In this document: piece after piece, positions 17,221 to 29,338 of the stretch
Layout: the number at the start of each line of letters is the position of its first letter
How positions within the stretch are numbered: position 1 is the first letter of the stretch
Assembly: GCF_013415905.1 (NCBI RefSeq)
Contig: NZ_CP058909.1
Span: 2,418,001-2,482,000 of the forward strand
Origin: Halosimplex pelagicum
GTDB taxonomy: Archaea; Halobacteriota; Halobacteria; Halobacteriales; Haloarculaceae
Length of the DNA: 64,000 bases
Direction of reading: 5' to 3'
Notes under the pieces: generated by a model
What the model was told of the DNA's origin: nothing
Databases searched by the model: none
The model's input: only the letters and a program-made list of their open reading frames with translations
Made by a program: the position numbers and the translations under genes

Positions 17221-18717
17221 ATGAGTAGTAGCCAAGTTGATCTCGGTGAGTATGGAGTAAGCGACCGGTCTGGCGGAGCGTCCGAACCTACCAACGAGAG
17301 TAACACAGAGACAGCACCCGATGTCCCGCTACTCGGGTTTGAATCGCTGCCCGACGAGCCCGCCGTCGCAGACGAGATCGCCGCAGCGCGAAACGCTGAC
17401 TGGGCCGTCTTCACAGGACGATACCCGTACGTCTTCGATGCGGTACGGTTCGGGTTCGGGATCGGACACCGAGAGGATAGCTCCTACCAGTGGACGCCCG
17501 ACGAGGTTGACCTCCCGGTTCACTTCCTGGATAACGACTACCGGAACGCTGACCTTGACCGGTTCATTCAGCGGGTATTTGAATACGAGCCTGAGATCGC
17601 TGTCCTCGGCGACCTCTACGACGCCGACGACCTCGACGATCATCTCATCGCAGCCGCCGAAATCTGGGACTCGTACCCGGATATGGAACTCATCCTCGTC
17701 CCCAAGACCGAAGAGGTGCTATCTGAGATTCCATCGGACTTCGTCCTCGGGTACCCAAACGGTACGTCGGATGTCCAGGCGCTGGATATAGCGACTCACA
17801 AAGAGTGGCGCTCTCTCCCCCACAGGCTCCATATTCTCGGCGGGACACCGCTCTCTGCATACGAGCATATCGTCGAGTTGACTCGGAACTATATCACGGA
17901 CACGCCGGTCGCTGACATCGCCGGCGTTGATTGGAACGGCTACCAGCGATACGCAGAGAACCACGGAGACTACGCCGATGCAGAAGGTGGATGGCACCGG
18001 AATCTCCGAGAACAGTACATCCCCAAGCGTGACCTCATCCAGTACTCTCTGCTCAACGCGAAGCACTACTGGACAGGCGTCGGCGTCTGGCCAAATACCA
18101 CACCTGAAGACCTCCCCAGACGAGACGAACTACTCGGAGCGAACCGGAGCAGACCGGTTGACATCACGATCTCATCTGACGAGCGTGAGTTAGTGTTGTC
18201 GCCACCACCGTCTTCGGAACGACGTTCCCAGCCCATCTACCGGACGGACGATACGCAAACAGAGGTTATCGAACCACTGTCACCAGTTGCATCAGTATTC
18301 TCAAATCTCTCTTGGGAACCAGACGGGGCGCTTTCGGGCGGAGCATCGTACTCTACTCCGCAAGCGCATTTCACCGAACCGACCTGCTTCGGCTGCGGCG
18401 CTCACATTCTCGCAGAACCCGACCAGTGTACTGGAGCGAGAGCCGGCGAAAGTGAGACAACTACGCTCCAACTGGTGTCCTACGAACACCAGCGTCAGGA
18501 AGATATGAACGATTACGAGTCCGTCGCAACCGACGGACCTGACGCGCTCGAATCGGATACCACGTTCCCTGCGATTCACTGTTTCTGTTCGGATTCCTGC
18601 CGTGAACGCGCGGAGTATGAGTCACCACACCTCCTTCTACGGACAGACCATAGTACGGAGACTGGGTGGCCGAACGGAGAAACCGTCACGAAGCTCAAGA
18701 TCACGAAACGGGCGTAG
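17221..18717 (+). CDS. TGT-superfamily-like protein (DUF6610/DpdA-like) with C-terminal zinc finger
   Basis: The protein has 498 residues. Residues 60-290 follow the strand order of tRNA-guanine transglycosylase-like TIM barrels: VHFLDNDYRN (100-109), IAVLGDLYD, MELILVPKT, FVLGYPNG, then PHRLHILGGTP (200-210) and DIAGVDWNGYQ. Related proteins in phages and archaeal viruses exchange a DNA or tRNA guanine for a 7-deazaguanine. The C-terminal 130 residues carry cysteine motifs (CFGCGAH, HCFCSDSCRE). It stands alone behind a promoter element. The match is to fold pattern only, and the activity is inferred. Confidence 0.6.
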   Translation: MSSSQVDLGEYGVSDRSGGASEPTNESNTETAPDVPLLGFESLPDEPAVADEIAAARNADWAVFTGRYPYVFDAVRFGFGIGHREDSSYQWTPDEVDLPVHFLDNDYRNADLDRFIQRVFEYEPEIAVLGDLYDADDLDDHLIAAAEIWDSYPDMELILVPKTEEVLSEIPSDFVLGYPNGTSDVQALDIATHKEWRSLPHRLHILGGTPLSAYEHIVELTRNYITDTPVADIAGVDWNGYQRYAENHGDYADAEGGWHRNLREQYIPKRDLIQYSLLNAKHYWTGVGVWPNTTPEDLPRRDELLGANRSRPVDITISSDERELVLSPPPSSERRSQPIYRTDDTQTEVIEPLSPVASVFSNLSWEPDGALSGGASYSTPQAHFTEPTCFGCGAHILAEPDQCTGARAGESETTTLQLVSYEHQRQEDMNDYESVATDGPDALESDTTFPAIHCFCSDSCRERAEYESPHLLLRTDHSTETGWPNGETVTKLKITKRA

Positions 18718-18739
18718 AGATTTTGCGGATAACGAACCT

Positions 18740-18745
18740 TTATGC
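18740..18745 (+). promoter_or_regulatory. TATA-like box of the TRAM gene
   Basis: TTTATG lies 26-31 bp before the ATG at 18771, the leaderless distance. This gene lacks the repeated promoter element. Confidence 0.4.
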
Positions 18746-18770
18746 CAGTGTTTCCCTATATATCAGCCGC

Positions 18771-19217
18771 ATGGCTGAAATCCCTGATTCGCTTCGAAGT
18801 CTTTTCACTGGCCGAATTGAAGAGCAGGATGGTCGTTATCTTCTCGAAATCCCAGAAAGCGAAGTCGAGAACGGAGCAATCGACCCGTCTGAACCCTACC
18901 GAGTCGCTATCCTCAGGGAAGCGAGAACGGGAACGTCCCAGGAGGGCGAGTCCAGTAACCAGAAGCAACAGAGTGGATCGGCGGAAGAGCAGCAGTTCGA
19001 CGGCCCGCCAGTTGAGGAAGGTGAACGCCGGACGGTCACAATCGACGACCTCGGTGACCAGGGAGACGGTATCGCTCGTGTCGAGCGTGGGTTTGTCGTG
19101 ATCGTTCCCGATGTAAAACCGGAGGACGTCGTCGAAATCGAGATCGAGAACGTCCGAGAGAACGTCGCCTTCGCAGAAGTCGTCGAACACAAGGAAGCCA
19201 CGGCTGCCAGCTTGTAG
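18771..19217 (+). CDS. TRAM-domain protein, 148 aa
   Basis: The C-terminal 60 residues (TVTIDDLGDQGDGIARVERGF, split as TVTIDDLGDQGDG and IARVERGF, then VVIVPDVKPEDVVEIEIE) are a canonical TRAM beta barrel, a predicted RNA-binding module. The N-terminal part (IPDSLRSLFTGRIEEQDG) and an acidic Gln/Ser linker precede it, as in haloarchaeal stand-alone TRAM proteins. Known archaeal TRAM proteins can act as RNA chaperones. A canonical TATA-like box precedes it, so it may come from a host-type gene. Confidence 0.85.
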   Translation: MAEIPDSLRSLFTGRIEEQDGRYLLEIPESEVENGAIDPSEPYRVAILREARTGTSQEGESSNQKQQSGSAEEQQFDGPPVEEGERRTVTIDDLGDQGDGIARVERGFVVIVPDVKPEDVVEIEIENVRENVAFAEVVEHKEATAASL

Positions 19218-19260
19218 TTTCACGAAATCAACCAAGACCATATGGCTTCTGGACACCATG

Positions 19261-19268
19261 TTTTATAC
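19261..19268 (+). promoter_or_regulatory. TATA box of the HTH gene at 19291
   Basis: TTTTATAC lies 23-30 bp before the ATG at 19291 and is a good archaeal TATA box. Confidence 0.5.
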
Positions 19269-19290
19269 AATCATGGCTTCATGAGTGCAT

Positions 19291-20091
19291 ATGGACGTAG
19301 AACACAACTTCAAAAACGTCACAGCAGATGACCTATCCCAAAGCATTCTAAAGCAAGCCCCCACCAATGCGGGTTCAACAGATCCCGAAAAGGGCATTGA
19401 ACACCGGCTATACCACCTTGGGAAAGACATCTACGCATACTCCCAGATCCCAACAGAAAAACAACAACGGGACGAAGAAATCATAAATATCGGTAAGGTC
19501 TCTGCTGCAGTTCCGTGGCCTGGTATCGACAAAATTAGACAGAAATACCAAGAACTCTATAGCGACTCTGAAGACGTTAAAAAGGCAGATAATATCGATT
19601 GGGATGAAGTGACAACATTTGAGCCAATGCTTGAAATCTATTGCACAAATATGCCGTCTCGCCTAAACCAGATATACTTCAACAGGCAGACTATTTACGT
19701 CAACGCAGAAAGGTTAGGAATATACGGAGATGAACTAGAAAAACACCCCACAGATAATGAAACGAAAAAAGCACTCTGGAACACTATCTGCAAACTAGTA
19801 GATTCAGAGCAACCGAAACATCTTGAGTCACCACATTTCCCTGTAGAACTGGCCTTTGAACCCGTCTTTGAGTGGGAACTACGCGCTGGCTTACTCGTGG
19901 AATTTGGTGCGTTTAAATGGGCAAGCGAAACTGCCAAAACCGTCGCACTACGTGAGAAGGGTCTTAAACAAACTGAGATCGCTGAAGTACTAGACATTGA
20001 TCAAAGTACGGTATCAAAGAACCTCACCCGAGCGAAGAATATCTTAGCTCGGGTATACTGGACCCTCGAGAATAAACCAAAAATCGAATGA
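19291..20091 (+). CDS. HTH DNA-binding protein, AT-richer gene
   Basis: The protein has 266 residues from ATG 19291; a GTG two codons upstream is possible. The C-terminal 50 residues (KTVALREKGLKQTEIAEVL, then DIDQSTVSKNLTRAKN) form a clear helix-turn-helix of the Tfx or sigma-region-4 type. The N-terminal 200 residues are not recognised. Codon use is richer in A and T than in the neighbours, with more Lys and Asn, which suggests recent transfer. It sits beside the insertion-rich segment and could control nearby genes; this is inferred. Confidence 0.75.
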   Translation: MDVEHNFKNVTADDLSQSILKQAPTNAGSTDPEKGIEHRLYHLGKDIYAYSQIPTEKQQRDEEIINIGKVSAAVPWPGIDKIRQKYQELYSDSEDVKKADNIDWDEVTTFEPMLEIYCTNMPSRLNQIYFNRQTIYVNAERLGIYGDELEKHPTDNETKKALWNTICKLVDSEQPKHLESPHFPVELAFEPVFEWELRAGLLVEFGAFKWASETAKTVALREKGLKQTEIAEVLDIDQSTVSKNLTRAKNILARVYWTLENKPKIE

Positions 20092-20170
20092 AAACCCGAA
20101 CATCGCTTACAGAGGTGTCATCAATCACAAAGAAGAGTCCACAATTAGGGGTATAACGCCAGCATTACAG

Positions 20171-20281
20171 TTATCCTTCAGTTGCCATCAGCCGCTTCTC
20201 GAAGACAACTCCGTCAACGATAGTGACATCGTTCTCTTCAGCAGCAGACTGCTTCCGACTACCCGGATTCTCCCCAGCAAC
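20171..20281 (-). pseudogene. ligA: 3' fragment of ligA (end of the BRCT domain)
   Basis: On the minus strand this reads VAGENPGSRKQSA, then NDVTIVDGVVFEKRLMA and a TAA stop, the C-terminal half of a BRCT domain. It joins exactly to the fragment at 21341-21540 if the IS630-family element and one TA are removed. It is cut off from its start and is presumably not expressed as part of a ligase. Confidence 0.8.
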
Positions 20282-20283
20282 TA

Positions 20284-21338
20284 TAGTGGACGTTAGAAGT
20301 AATTGCTCACATTTGGAAGCGACAGTTGGTCGAGAGCGGTATCGATCGCGGTGGTCAGTTGCTCAAGCGAGTCGAAGAACCGGTTGCTGAGAGCGTTTTG
20401 GAGTTGTCGCCAACACTCTTCGACAGGATTGAGTTCCGGCGAATACGCCGGCAACGTCACGAAGGCAAGGTCGTCACGGGCCGCCAGATCCGTGACGGCC
20501 GACGCCTGGAAGTACGGTGCTCCGTCTAGTACGACGATCAAGTCTTCTTCGAATTCTTCGCATAATGCGAGAATGAAATGTTTCGCGTGATCGGCGGTGA
20601 CGTACTCGGTGAACCGTGAAAAAAAGCAGTCACCATCTTCGGTGATCGCGCCGAGCAGACACGTCCAGTCGCGTTGACCGGACAATTCGACGCTCGGCCG
20701 CGTGCCGCGCGGAAACCACGCGGCACGCGGCTCGACCTGCACGGATTTCTTGGTTTGATCGATACAGACTATTTTGGCGTCCATCTCCGCTCGCTTTTTT
20801 TGATCTCGTCGTGGAACTCCTCTTTGTCGGATTCCTCGGCTTCGGCGGCTGTACGTCGAGGTTTTTGATAGCTGAGTCCAGCTTCTTTGAGCAACCGCCG
20901 ACAACTCGCAACCGAGTATTCGACGCTGTACGTTTCTTCGAGAAATTCTTGGGCGAGCGCCGGCGTCCACGCCGGCGCGTCGATCCCGACCTCTTCAGGA
21001 GACTCGTTGACGGTCTGTTCAAACTCTTCTTGCTGTGATTCTGAGAGTTTTCTTTTTCTTCCGGATCGATAAGCATCAGAGACGGCTTGCTCAAGCGACT
21101 CGTCGGTGTCGAGTCGCTTGAGCCAGCTGTAGATCGTCCGTCGTTGAACGTCGTACCACTCGGCTAGTTCAGTCTGCGAAACACCGTTTTTGTACGCAAT
21201 TGCCGCTAAGAGCCGTTGTGTCGGTTTCTTTCCGTCCACGTTGTCGAGGGCGTCTTGCAGTTCCTCGACGGAGATCTCGTCGAGATGATCCACTAGTAGC
21301 TGTAACGCACTCTGAGTAAAAAATTCTATCGGGTACTA
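20284..21338. mobile_element. IS630-family insertion sequence in ligA
   Basis: The element of about 1055 bp begins TAGTGG and ends GTACTA, with a TA dinucleotide on each side as expected for IS630/Tc1-mariner insertion. The flanking BRCT coding sequence becomes continuous (GVTDLL, then VAGENPGS) when the element is removed. It carries one transposase in two overlapping frames on the minus strand. Confidence 0.85.
20293..21293 (-). CDS. IS630-family transposase, two frames joined by a -1 frameshift
   Basis: The first frame (21293 down to about 20769, 174 aa) has an HTH (GVSQTELAEWYDVQRRTIYSW). The second frame, ending at 20293, has the DDE catalytic part: CIDQTKKSV, VVLDGAPYFQ and YSPELNPVEECW. 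The frames overlap at a run of seven A residues on the coding strand (T run at 20795-20801), where a -1 slip on AAA would fuse them. This is a known expression mode in IS630 elements, so I consider the enzyme probably functional rather than broken. Confidence 0.8.
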
Positions 21339-24260
<2,922 letters not shown>

Positions 24261-24276
24261 TTAAAGTTGGAGACGG

Positions 24277-24306
24277 GGTGATTTTTGACACCCGATTGGA
24301 GTGGAA
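24277..24306 (+). promoter_or_regulatory. Repeated promoter element, copy 5; sets the start at 24317
   Basis: GGTGATTTTTGACACCCGA is followed by TTGGAGTGGAAG. The T box begins 35 bp before ATG 24317. An open frame extends upstream of it to 24200 but would be translated across the promoter, so 24317 is preferred. Confidence 0.6.
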
Positions 24307-24316
24307 GTTATTGAGT

Positions 24317-26299
24317 ATGAGCCCCGAGCCACGCTACGGAGAAGATATCCCAGATGACATCATGGATGTCGTCCGGGATGTCCGTCTCTCCCAAATCCAA
24401 GAGCACCTGGACCTCGACGTCGACGGGCTACCAGCGGACCCCAATTCGTCTGCTGCTCCCGTGGAGAATAGTGCGCTTCGACCGCTCGATGAGCATCGGC
24501 ACGAAAACGCCTACCGGCTCGCAGAGGCACTCGACGAGGAAGGGTACGAGCCGTACATCGTCTGGGGGGTGACAACTGCGATTCGAGACAAACGGCTCCA
24601 CAACCTCTCCATCGCGAAGTTGGATCGGATGTCGAACCGGACGCATTTCTGGGTCGAACTGAAACCCGACAGGTTCAACGAACCGATTGTCGCCGATATC
24701 TGCGCTCGGATCGACGGTCACCATAACACTGCCTACGTGAGTACGGACGAACCCATCCGATACCAGCGGATGGCTGAAGACCCGTCATACCTAGAGTTCG
24801 CCCCGGCCCTCTCACCTGACAACATCAACACGGAAACGGGCTACGAGAAGCTTCGGGAGGCCCACCCTGATCTGTTCGCTGAGCACCCGTGGCGGGATAG
24901 TTTGGCTGACTTTTCGGACATACCGCACGATGAGATGGAGTCCCGGCACATTACGGAGATCATCGAGCGTCTAGATGGAATCCGTACTGAAGACGACCTG
25001 AAGGACGCCATCTGGCGCGGCCGAAATGCTGTCTACGATGCTCTCGATGGGGCGCAAATAACAACGCTCGCGAAGGTGCTGGACTGGAACGACTACGAGT
25101 TCCCCCAGAAGAACGAAGACTCTATCAGGCAACATTCGATGGTTCTCGAAGTGGTAGACAACACGGAGCTGGCAATACTCGGTCCTGACGGATGTGTCTA
25201 CCAACTTGGCGATGTCGTCCGATTCGAGACGACACGATCGCGGCGTGGTTGGGGTTCGTCAACATCTTCGGATACGGTCACTCGCGAGAACCAGATCGAC
25301 TATCTCTCCGAGAACCACATCTCCATCTCCCGGCACCCGACATACAGCAACGTACCGAGAGATTCACCGTCAGCAACCCCAGGCGACACAGACATCGAAC
25401 TCGTGGAGCGCAGCGACCTTTCGGCGTACCGCGAGCGGCTCACCGAAGGAACCGATATCGAAATCCCGGAATCGGTGAACGGATGGGAGCTCGTCGACAA
25501 GGACACTCGCGAAGATGACCCCGAGGACACACTTCTCCCCAGCGGCTTCGTCACAACGATGCAGTGGTCGAACGGTGAGAACACGTACGTCACTGCCAAA
25601 TGGCGGGGTTCGTACCAGTGCTGGCGGCTTTCAGTGCCAGTTGAGGGGATGCTCACTGAGGAGAACGTCGATGAGTACATGTACGAAATCGACGTCCCCC
25701 AGCAGGTCGTCACGACCGAGTCGATCCTCGAACTAGCCACAGAAGCGATGGAAACGATGAACCCCGACGACTTTCAGGACCCATACGACCTTCGAGACCC
25801 CAGTTCTGCAGACAAACCGAGTGACATGCGGGCAGGGTTCGTCCCAGTTTCATTCCCCGAGGAGATCGGGGACTGGCAGCTGACCGAGCGAGACAAGTAC
25901 TCGTTAGTCTGGAAGAACGTGAACGAGGGGTCGGCCTGGGAAGCCTTCACCGTGAAGATCGACAGCCACGGTGGAGTCGTCGTGAAGAACGTGCCCGACG
26001 ACGAGATTCACGACCGCCGGCTCATCAAGAAATACTTCCCGAGCGGTGACCCTCATCCAGAGAACGTCGAGACAGAAGACTACGCTTGGCGACGGCGAGA
26101 GATGTTCGACGATAACTGGTACTACGGAGTTAGTTTCCTCGTCCAGACCAGCAAACAGGCCATCGACGAAGCAGAGATGGGCAGACTCAACGAACAGACG
26201 CCCGATGATGTCGAGGTCGGGTCATTCGACCACGAACTTTCAACTAACCCGGTCCAATCGATGGATCGAGACAACGGAACGCTCCTCGCATACACATAG
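24317..26299 (+). CDS. Large hypothetical protein, 660 aa
   Basis: The protein has no signal and no membrane helix. Residues about 58-150 (ENAYRLAEALDEEGYEPYIVW, then THFWVELKP, then VADICARIDG) resemble the helix and strand order of transglutaminase-like cysteine peptidase folds, with Ala where the active Cys would be expected, so any such domain may be inactive. The C-terminal half holds two similar beta segments (FVTTMQWSNGENTYVTAKW and YSLVWKNVNEGSAWEAFTV). The fold suggestion is weak. It starts the group running to 26999. Confidence 0.75.
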   Translation: MSPEPRYGEDIPDDIMDVVRDVRLSQIQEHLDLDVDGLPADPNSSAAPVENSALRPLDEHRHENAYRLAEALDEEGYEPYIVWGVTTAIRDKRLHNLSIAKLDRMSNRTHFWVELKPDRFNEPIVADICARIDGHHNTAYVSTDEPIRYQRMAEDPSYLEFAPALSPDNINTETGYEKLREAHPDLFAEHPWRDSLADFSDIPHDEMESRHITEIIERLDGIRTEDDLKDAIWRGRNAVYDALDGAQITTLAKVLDWNDYEFPQKNEDSIRQHSMVLEVVDNTELAILGPDGCVYQLGDVVRFETTRSRRGWGSSTSSDTVTRENQIDYLSENHISISRHPTYSNVPRDSPSATPGDTDIELVERSDLSAYRERLTEGTDIEIPESVNGWELVDKDTREDDPEDTLLPSGFVTTMQWSNGENTYVTAKWRGSYQCWRLSVPVEGMLTEENVDEYMYEIDVPQQVVTTESILELATEAMETMNPDDFQDPYDLRDPSSADKPSDMRAGFVPVSFPEEIGDWQLTERDKYSLVWKNVNEGSAWEAFTVKIDSHGGVVVKNVPDDEIHDRRLIKKYFPSGDPHPENVETEDYAWRRREMFDDNWYYGVSFLVQTSKQAIDEAEMGRLNEQTPDDVEVGSFDHELSTNPVQSMDRDNGTLLAYT

Positions 26300-26313
26300 C
26301 CACAGTGAACACA

Positions 26314-26625
26314 ATGTCACAAGCAAACGAAACCCAGCAGACAGACCTTGAAGCCGCCGCTGACGGAGACCACAAAGATGCGGTAGTCGAACTGAACAAC
26401 GACAACGGGACCGTCCTTCGAGAGGGCGACGTCCTAGCGAACACGAGAACAGACGAGAAGCTGATCGTTCTCGGGTTCAACGAAGAAATCGAGAGCATCG
26501 AATACTACTCGAACCACGAGCAAGAAGAAGGCCTTCATGAGCCGAGGTTCATCCCATCGTGCTTCGACGCCATCTTCCGCACTGTCGACAACAGGACGGA
26601 GATCATCGAGCTTTCTCCATCGTAA
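26314..26625 (+). CDS. Hypothetical acidic protein, 103 aa
   Basis: I chose ATG 26314 (MSQANETQQTD); a GTG three codons upstream is possible. The core (GTVLREGDVLANTRTDEKLIV, given as GTVLREGDVLAN and TDEKLIVLGF) looks like a small SH3-like barrel. It follows the large gene by 14 bp and is probably co-transcribed. Function unknown. Confidence 0.7.
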   Translation: MSQANETQQTDLEAAADGDHKDAVVELNNDNGTVLREGDVLANTRTDEKLIVLGFNEEIESIEYYSNHEQEEGLHEPRFIPSCFDAIFRTVDNRTEIIELSPS

Positions 26626-26627
26626 CA

Positions 26628-26999
26628 ATGGCGCAAGAGAACCTCACGGCGTTCGATGCGGGGGTTTCAGACCCTGATCCAGTAGCATGGTCGTACGAAG
26701 TCAAACGAACAGTCGGAGAGGGGGGCCGCAAGGTGAGTGGCTGGTCTCGCCATCTCCAGCGTGAGGAACCGGACCCGGACAGCTGGAAGAAAACGGAATC
26801 GGAATACTACCATCTACGAAATATCGTTCCGCTCCGTCAGAGTCGCGAAGTGACTCCCGACAACACACTTGGTTACGAATTCGAGTACGAGAACAGTGAT
26901 AGCGGGGTCAGTACCGGGTTATCGAAAACTGATCCTCGCGGCCCAGAGTCAGATTCTCTAATCGAATGTACGCCGCTTGTGCCAATGAACGACGAGTAG
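26628..26999 (+). CDS. Hypothetical protein, 123 aa
   Basis: ATG 26628 lies 2 bp after the previous stop. The N-terminal MAQENLTAFDAGVSDPD recalls the MTHSQEPLTAFDD start of the gene at 51283. The protein contains WSRHLQREEPDPDSWK and YYHLRNIVPLR segments and no cysteine motif except one C-terminal Cys. Function unknown. Confidence 0.7.
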   Translation: MAQENLTAFDAGVSDPDPVAWSYEVKRTVGEGGRKVSGWSRHLQREEPDPDSWKKTESEYYHLRNIVPLRQSREVTPDNTLGYEFEYENSDSGVSTGLSKTDPRGPESDSLIECTPLVPMNDE

Positions 27000-27050
27000 C
27001 AGGCCTTCTGCCCCCCTAAACTAATACAGTCGAAGTTTGTAGTGGGTAGT

Positions 27051-27731
27051 ATGGGACAGCGAGAGAGAGAGCTAGGCTTCAGTCTATCCCAAGACTTCGA
27101 CAACAATGAACCTGATAAGACACCAGGGGTAAAGCAATTCACTGAGTGCGAGTGCGAAAAGCCGATCGTCAAACCGATCAGCTACGTCCTCCCAGATCAC
27201 CGCTTCATCAGTTTACTCCTATGTAAAGCGTGCAACGGGCTGGAGCGGTACTCTATTACAGAGCTCCCGAATGGCGAGGACACTGACGATGAAGAGCTTA
27301 ACACGATCGATTCCTTGATGGAGGATATCGACGCCCTCGAACAAGAAAACGAACGACTCGAGCAAAAACTCAGACGGCAAAGTCGGAGAATCCGAATTAG
27401 TCAGAATCCGCAGTTTTCTGATGGCGAACAAGCCGTAACCCCCCCAGAGGGAATCATAGAGGAAGGCACCGAAACCGGCGAAAAACAAAAACAAGAACAA
27501 GAGCGAGAACGCCAGAGCACACCTCTACAGTTTAATACTTCGAGAGTATCGAAAACCGGGAAGAAGGTACTGGTTGCGAGCCTCATCTTAGGTGTAGGTG
27601 TCATCGGAACTACTATCCTAAGGACGACACCGCTTTCCAGTTTAGCAATTATTCTAGGCATCCTCCTAATTGTCCTTCCTGTATTCTTCCTCACCGACGG
27701 TGAAATCCCGCAAAATCACAAAGAGACATAA
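27051..27731 (+). CDS. Zinc-binding, coiled-coil membrane protein, 226 aa
   Basis: The N-terminal part has CECEKP and CKAC, a probable zinc site. A coiled coil follows (ALEQENERLEQKLRRQSRR), then a Gln/Glu-rich linker, then two membrane helices (VLVASLILGVGVIGTTIL and LAIILGILLIVLPVFFL). The soluble part is probably cytoplasmic. A GTG three codons upstream is possible. A T run (GAATTTTTAAAA) lies just after the stop and may terminate transcription. Base composition is AT-richer than upstream genes. Confidence 0.7.
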   Translation: MGQRERELGFSLSQDFDNNEPDKTPGVKQFTECECEKPIVKPISYVLPDHRFISLLLCKACNGLERYSITELPNGEDTDDEELNTIDSLMEDIDALEQENERLEQKLRRQSRRIRISQNPQFSDGEQAVTPPEGIIEEGTETGEKQKQEQERERQSTPLQFNTSRVSKTGKKVLVASLILGVGVIGTTILRTTPLSSLAIILGILLIVLPVFFLTDGEIPQNHKET

Positions 27732-27890
27732 ACTTCTTTGACTGAATTTTTAAAACCATTATCGGTTATCCACATTCGTTAGTATCAGTACAACTATCAA
27801 TGAAATAACTGCACGAGTGGGAAACATAGCAAAAGTTATGCTCCCCACTAGAGAACGATTGGCTAGAACAAATGCGAGGTAAAACGACCA

Positions 27891-28448
27891 ATGAGTAAAC
27901 AACAGTTCGATACTGGTCCACACGCTCCTTCTGATATACTCATAATAGAGGACGAACGAGATACAGCCACCCTCTACCAAAACTATCTCGAGGATCAATA
28001 TTCCACCACCCTCGCAACAAGCGGCGAGCAAGCATTAGAAGAGCTCAACCCCCGAATCGACCTGATTTTACTCGACCTCAACTTACCTCGGATGAACGGA
28101 AAAAAGGTCATCGAAGCGATTGAAGAAGATGAGGTTGAACATACTGAGCCTCGGATTATCATCCTCACCACACGAGATCCAACGCCTGAGATTTTGGACT
28201 ACCCGGTTGACAAATACAAAATGAAACCTATATATAGAGACGATTTACAGAGTCTTATCCACGATATCGCATTACAGAATGAGTTTCAGAACCTCTCGAA
28301 CACTCTTTTTCAGAAACGGTCAAAACGGAATTCTCTCAACCAAGCGGGAAAGACAGATACCGAGACTTACAGAGAACTTCTCAACTCCATCGATGAAATT
28401 GAATCGAAACTCACAGAACTATACGAGCAAATTGCAGCTGGCGACTAA
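27891..28448 (+). CDS. Response regulator receiver protein with HalX-like C-terminus
   Basis: The protein has 185 residues. A CheY-like receiver domain occupies about 15-130: the acidic pair E20-D21, phospho-acceptor D62 in LLDLNLPRMNG, ILTTRD, and the conserved Lys in YKMKP. The C-terminal 50 residues are helical (DEIESKLTELYEQIA), as in the HalX domain of haloarchaeal regulators. No histidine kinase is nearby. The gene and the 160 bp before it are AT-rich, which suggests separate acquisition. Confidence 0.85.
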   Translation: MSKQQFDTGPHAPSDILIIEDERDTATLYQNYLEDQYSTTLATSGEQALEELNPRIDLILLDLNLPRMNGKKVIEAIEEDEVEHTEPRIIILTTRDPTPEILDYPVDKYKMKPIYRDDLQSLIHDIALQNEFQNLSNTLFQKRSKRNSLNQAGKTDTETYRELLNSIDEIESKLTELYEQIAAGD

Positions 28449-28471
28449 CCCTCTACTGCTTTCCATCCGGT

Positions 28472-28500
28472 AGTTTTTGACGCCCGAATTGAAGGTGAAG
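28472..28500 (+). promoter_or_regulatory. Repeated promoter element, copy 6
   Basis: AGTTTTTGACGCCCGAATTG is followed by AAGGTGAAG. The T box begins 36 bp before ATG 28510. Confidence 0.6.
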
Positions 28501-28509
28501 GGTTAGATT

Positions 28510-28920
28510 ATGGGTTCAGCAAACGATACAGCTGTAGATGCCAGTACGAGCGGGACCTCACCAACATCCACAGCGTCAGGAACCGAAGAACTTGCATCAC
28601 GATTGGAAGAAGCCGGGTACGAAACCACGTTTCAACCGGGAGGGGTCGCACCCAGTGCCATCAGGTCTGGATCAGTAGCATTCATCGAGCTACACGTCAC
28701 TCAAAAAGAGGCCCAAGAAATCGAAGACCTCATCGAAGAGATCGGCCCAACAGTCCCCCATCGAACGATCGGCCCAAACGACACAGAAGCACTCCCTGAT
28801 TGGCCGAACATTTCAGAAACGGACAACAACGAAAGCAAACGGCCACTATATATCATCCCATCTCACTACTCTCCCCCTTCCCCCGAGCAAAAGGCCCAGC
28901 ACAGAGCGTCTTCTCTCTAA
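28510..28920 (+). CDS. Hypothetical protein, 136 aa
   Basis: A Ser/Thr-rich N-terminus is followed by an alpha/beta core (TEELASRLEEAGYETTFQPGG, given as ELASRLEEAGYETTF, then VAFIELHVTQKEAQEIEDL). The tail is Pro/Ser-rich. It stands alone behind a promoter element. Function unknown. Confidence 0.7.
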   Translation: MGSANDTAVDASTSGTSPTSTASGTEELASRLEEAGYETTFQPGGVAPSAIRSGSVAFIELHVTQKEAQEIEDLIEEIGPTVPHRTIGPNDTEALPDWPNISETDNNESKRPLYIIPSHYSPPSPEQKAQHRASSL

Positions 28921-29045
28921 TTCTGATTTCAAACAGCCGTCTATAAAGTTGGATTGGAACGCTCTTACTTTGTCTCAAACCACCACAACACCACCCTTAC
29001 CAATAGCCATACCTTTATTATTCTCAAAAATAGAATTAGTTGTAG

Positions 29046-29336
29046 ATGGGAAGTGAGCAGCCCCAGTTGAGCAGTCCGTACATACGGGAGGGAACCGTTC
29101 CCGAAGTGTGCCCATCTACAGGGTGTGGTAGGTCTCTTCAGGTGGAAGACACAGCCGAAACGACAACCGAAGGTATCGCATTCCGACTAAAGTGCCCCGA
29201 GTGCGGAACTCTATTCGACCAAGCATGTCCTGAATGCGGTTCCAAAGACATCCAGATGGTCGACGGAGTTGAGGAGTGTCTCCGGTGTGGAGAAATCCTC
29301 CAGCTCGGCCAACCCCCCACAAACAAAAGCACGTAA
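29046..29336 (+). CDS. Double zinc-ribbon protein, 96 aa
   Basis: Eight cysteines are arranged in four pairs (C22 and C27, C50 and C53, C61 and C64, C78 and C81), giving two zinc ribbons; CPECGTLF and CPECGSKDI are typical. A TTTATTATT box about 28-36 bp upstream is the likely promoter. It is followed after 2 bp by the next gene. Such proteins usually bind nucleic acids or proteins. Confidence 0.75.
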   Translation: MGSEQPQLSSPYIREGTVPEVCPSTGCGRSLQVEDTAETTTEGIAFRLKCPECGTLFDQACPECGSKDIQMVDGVEECLRCGEILQLGQPPTNKST

Positions 29337-29338
29337 TC

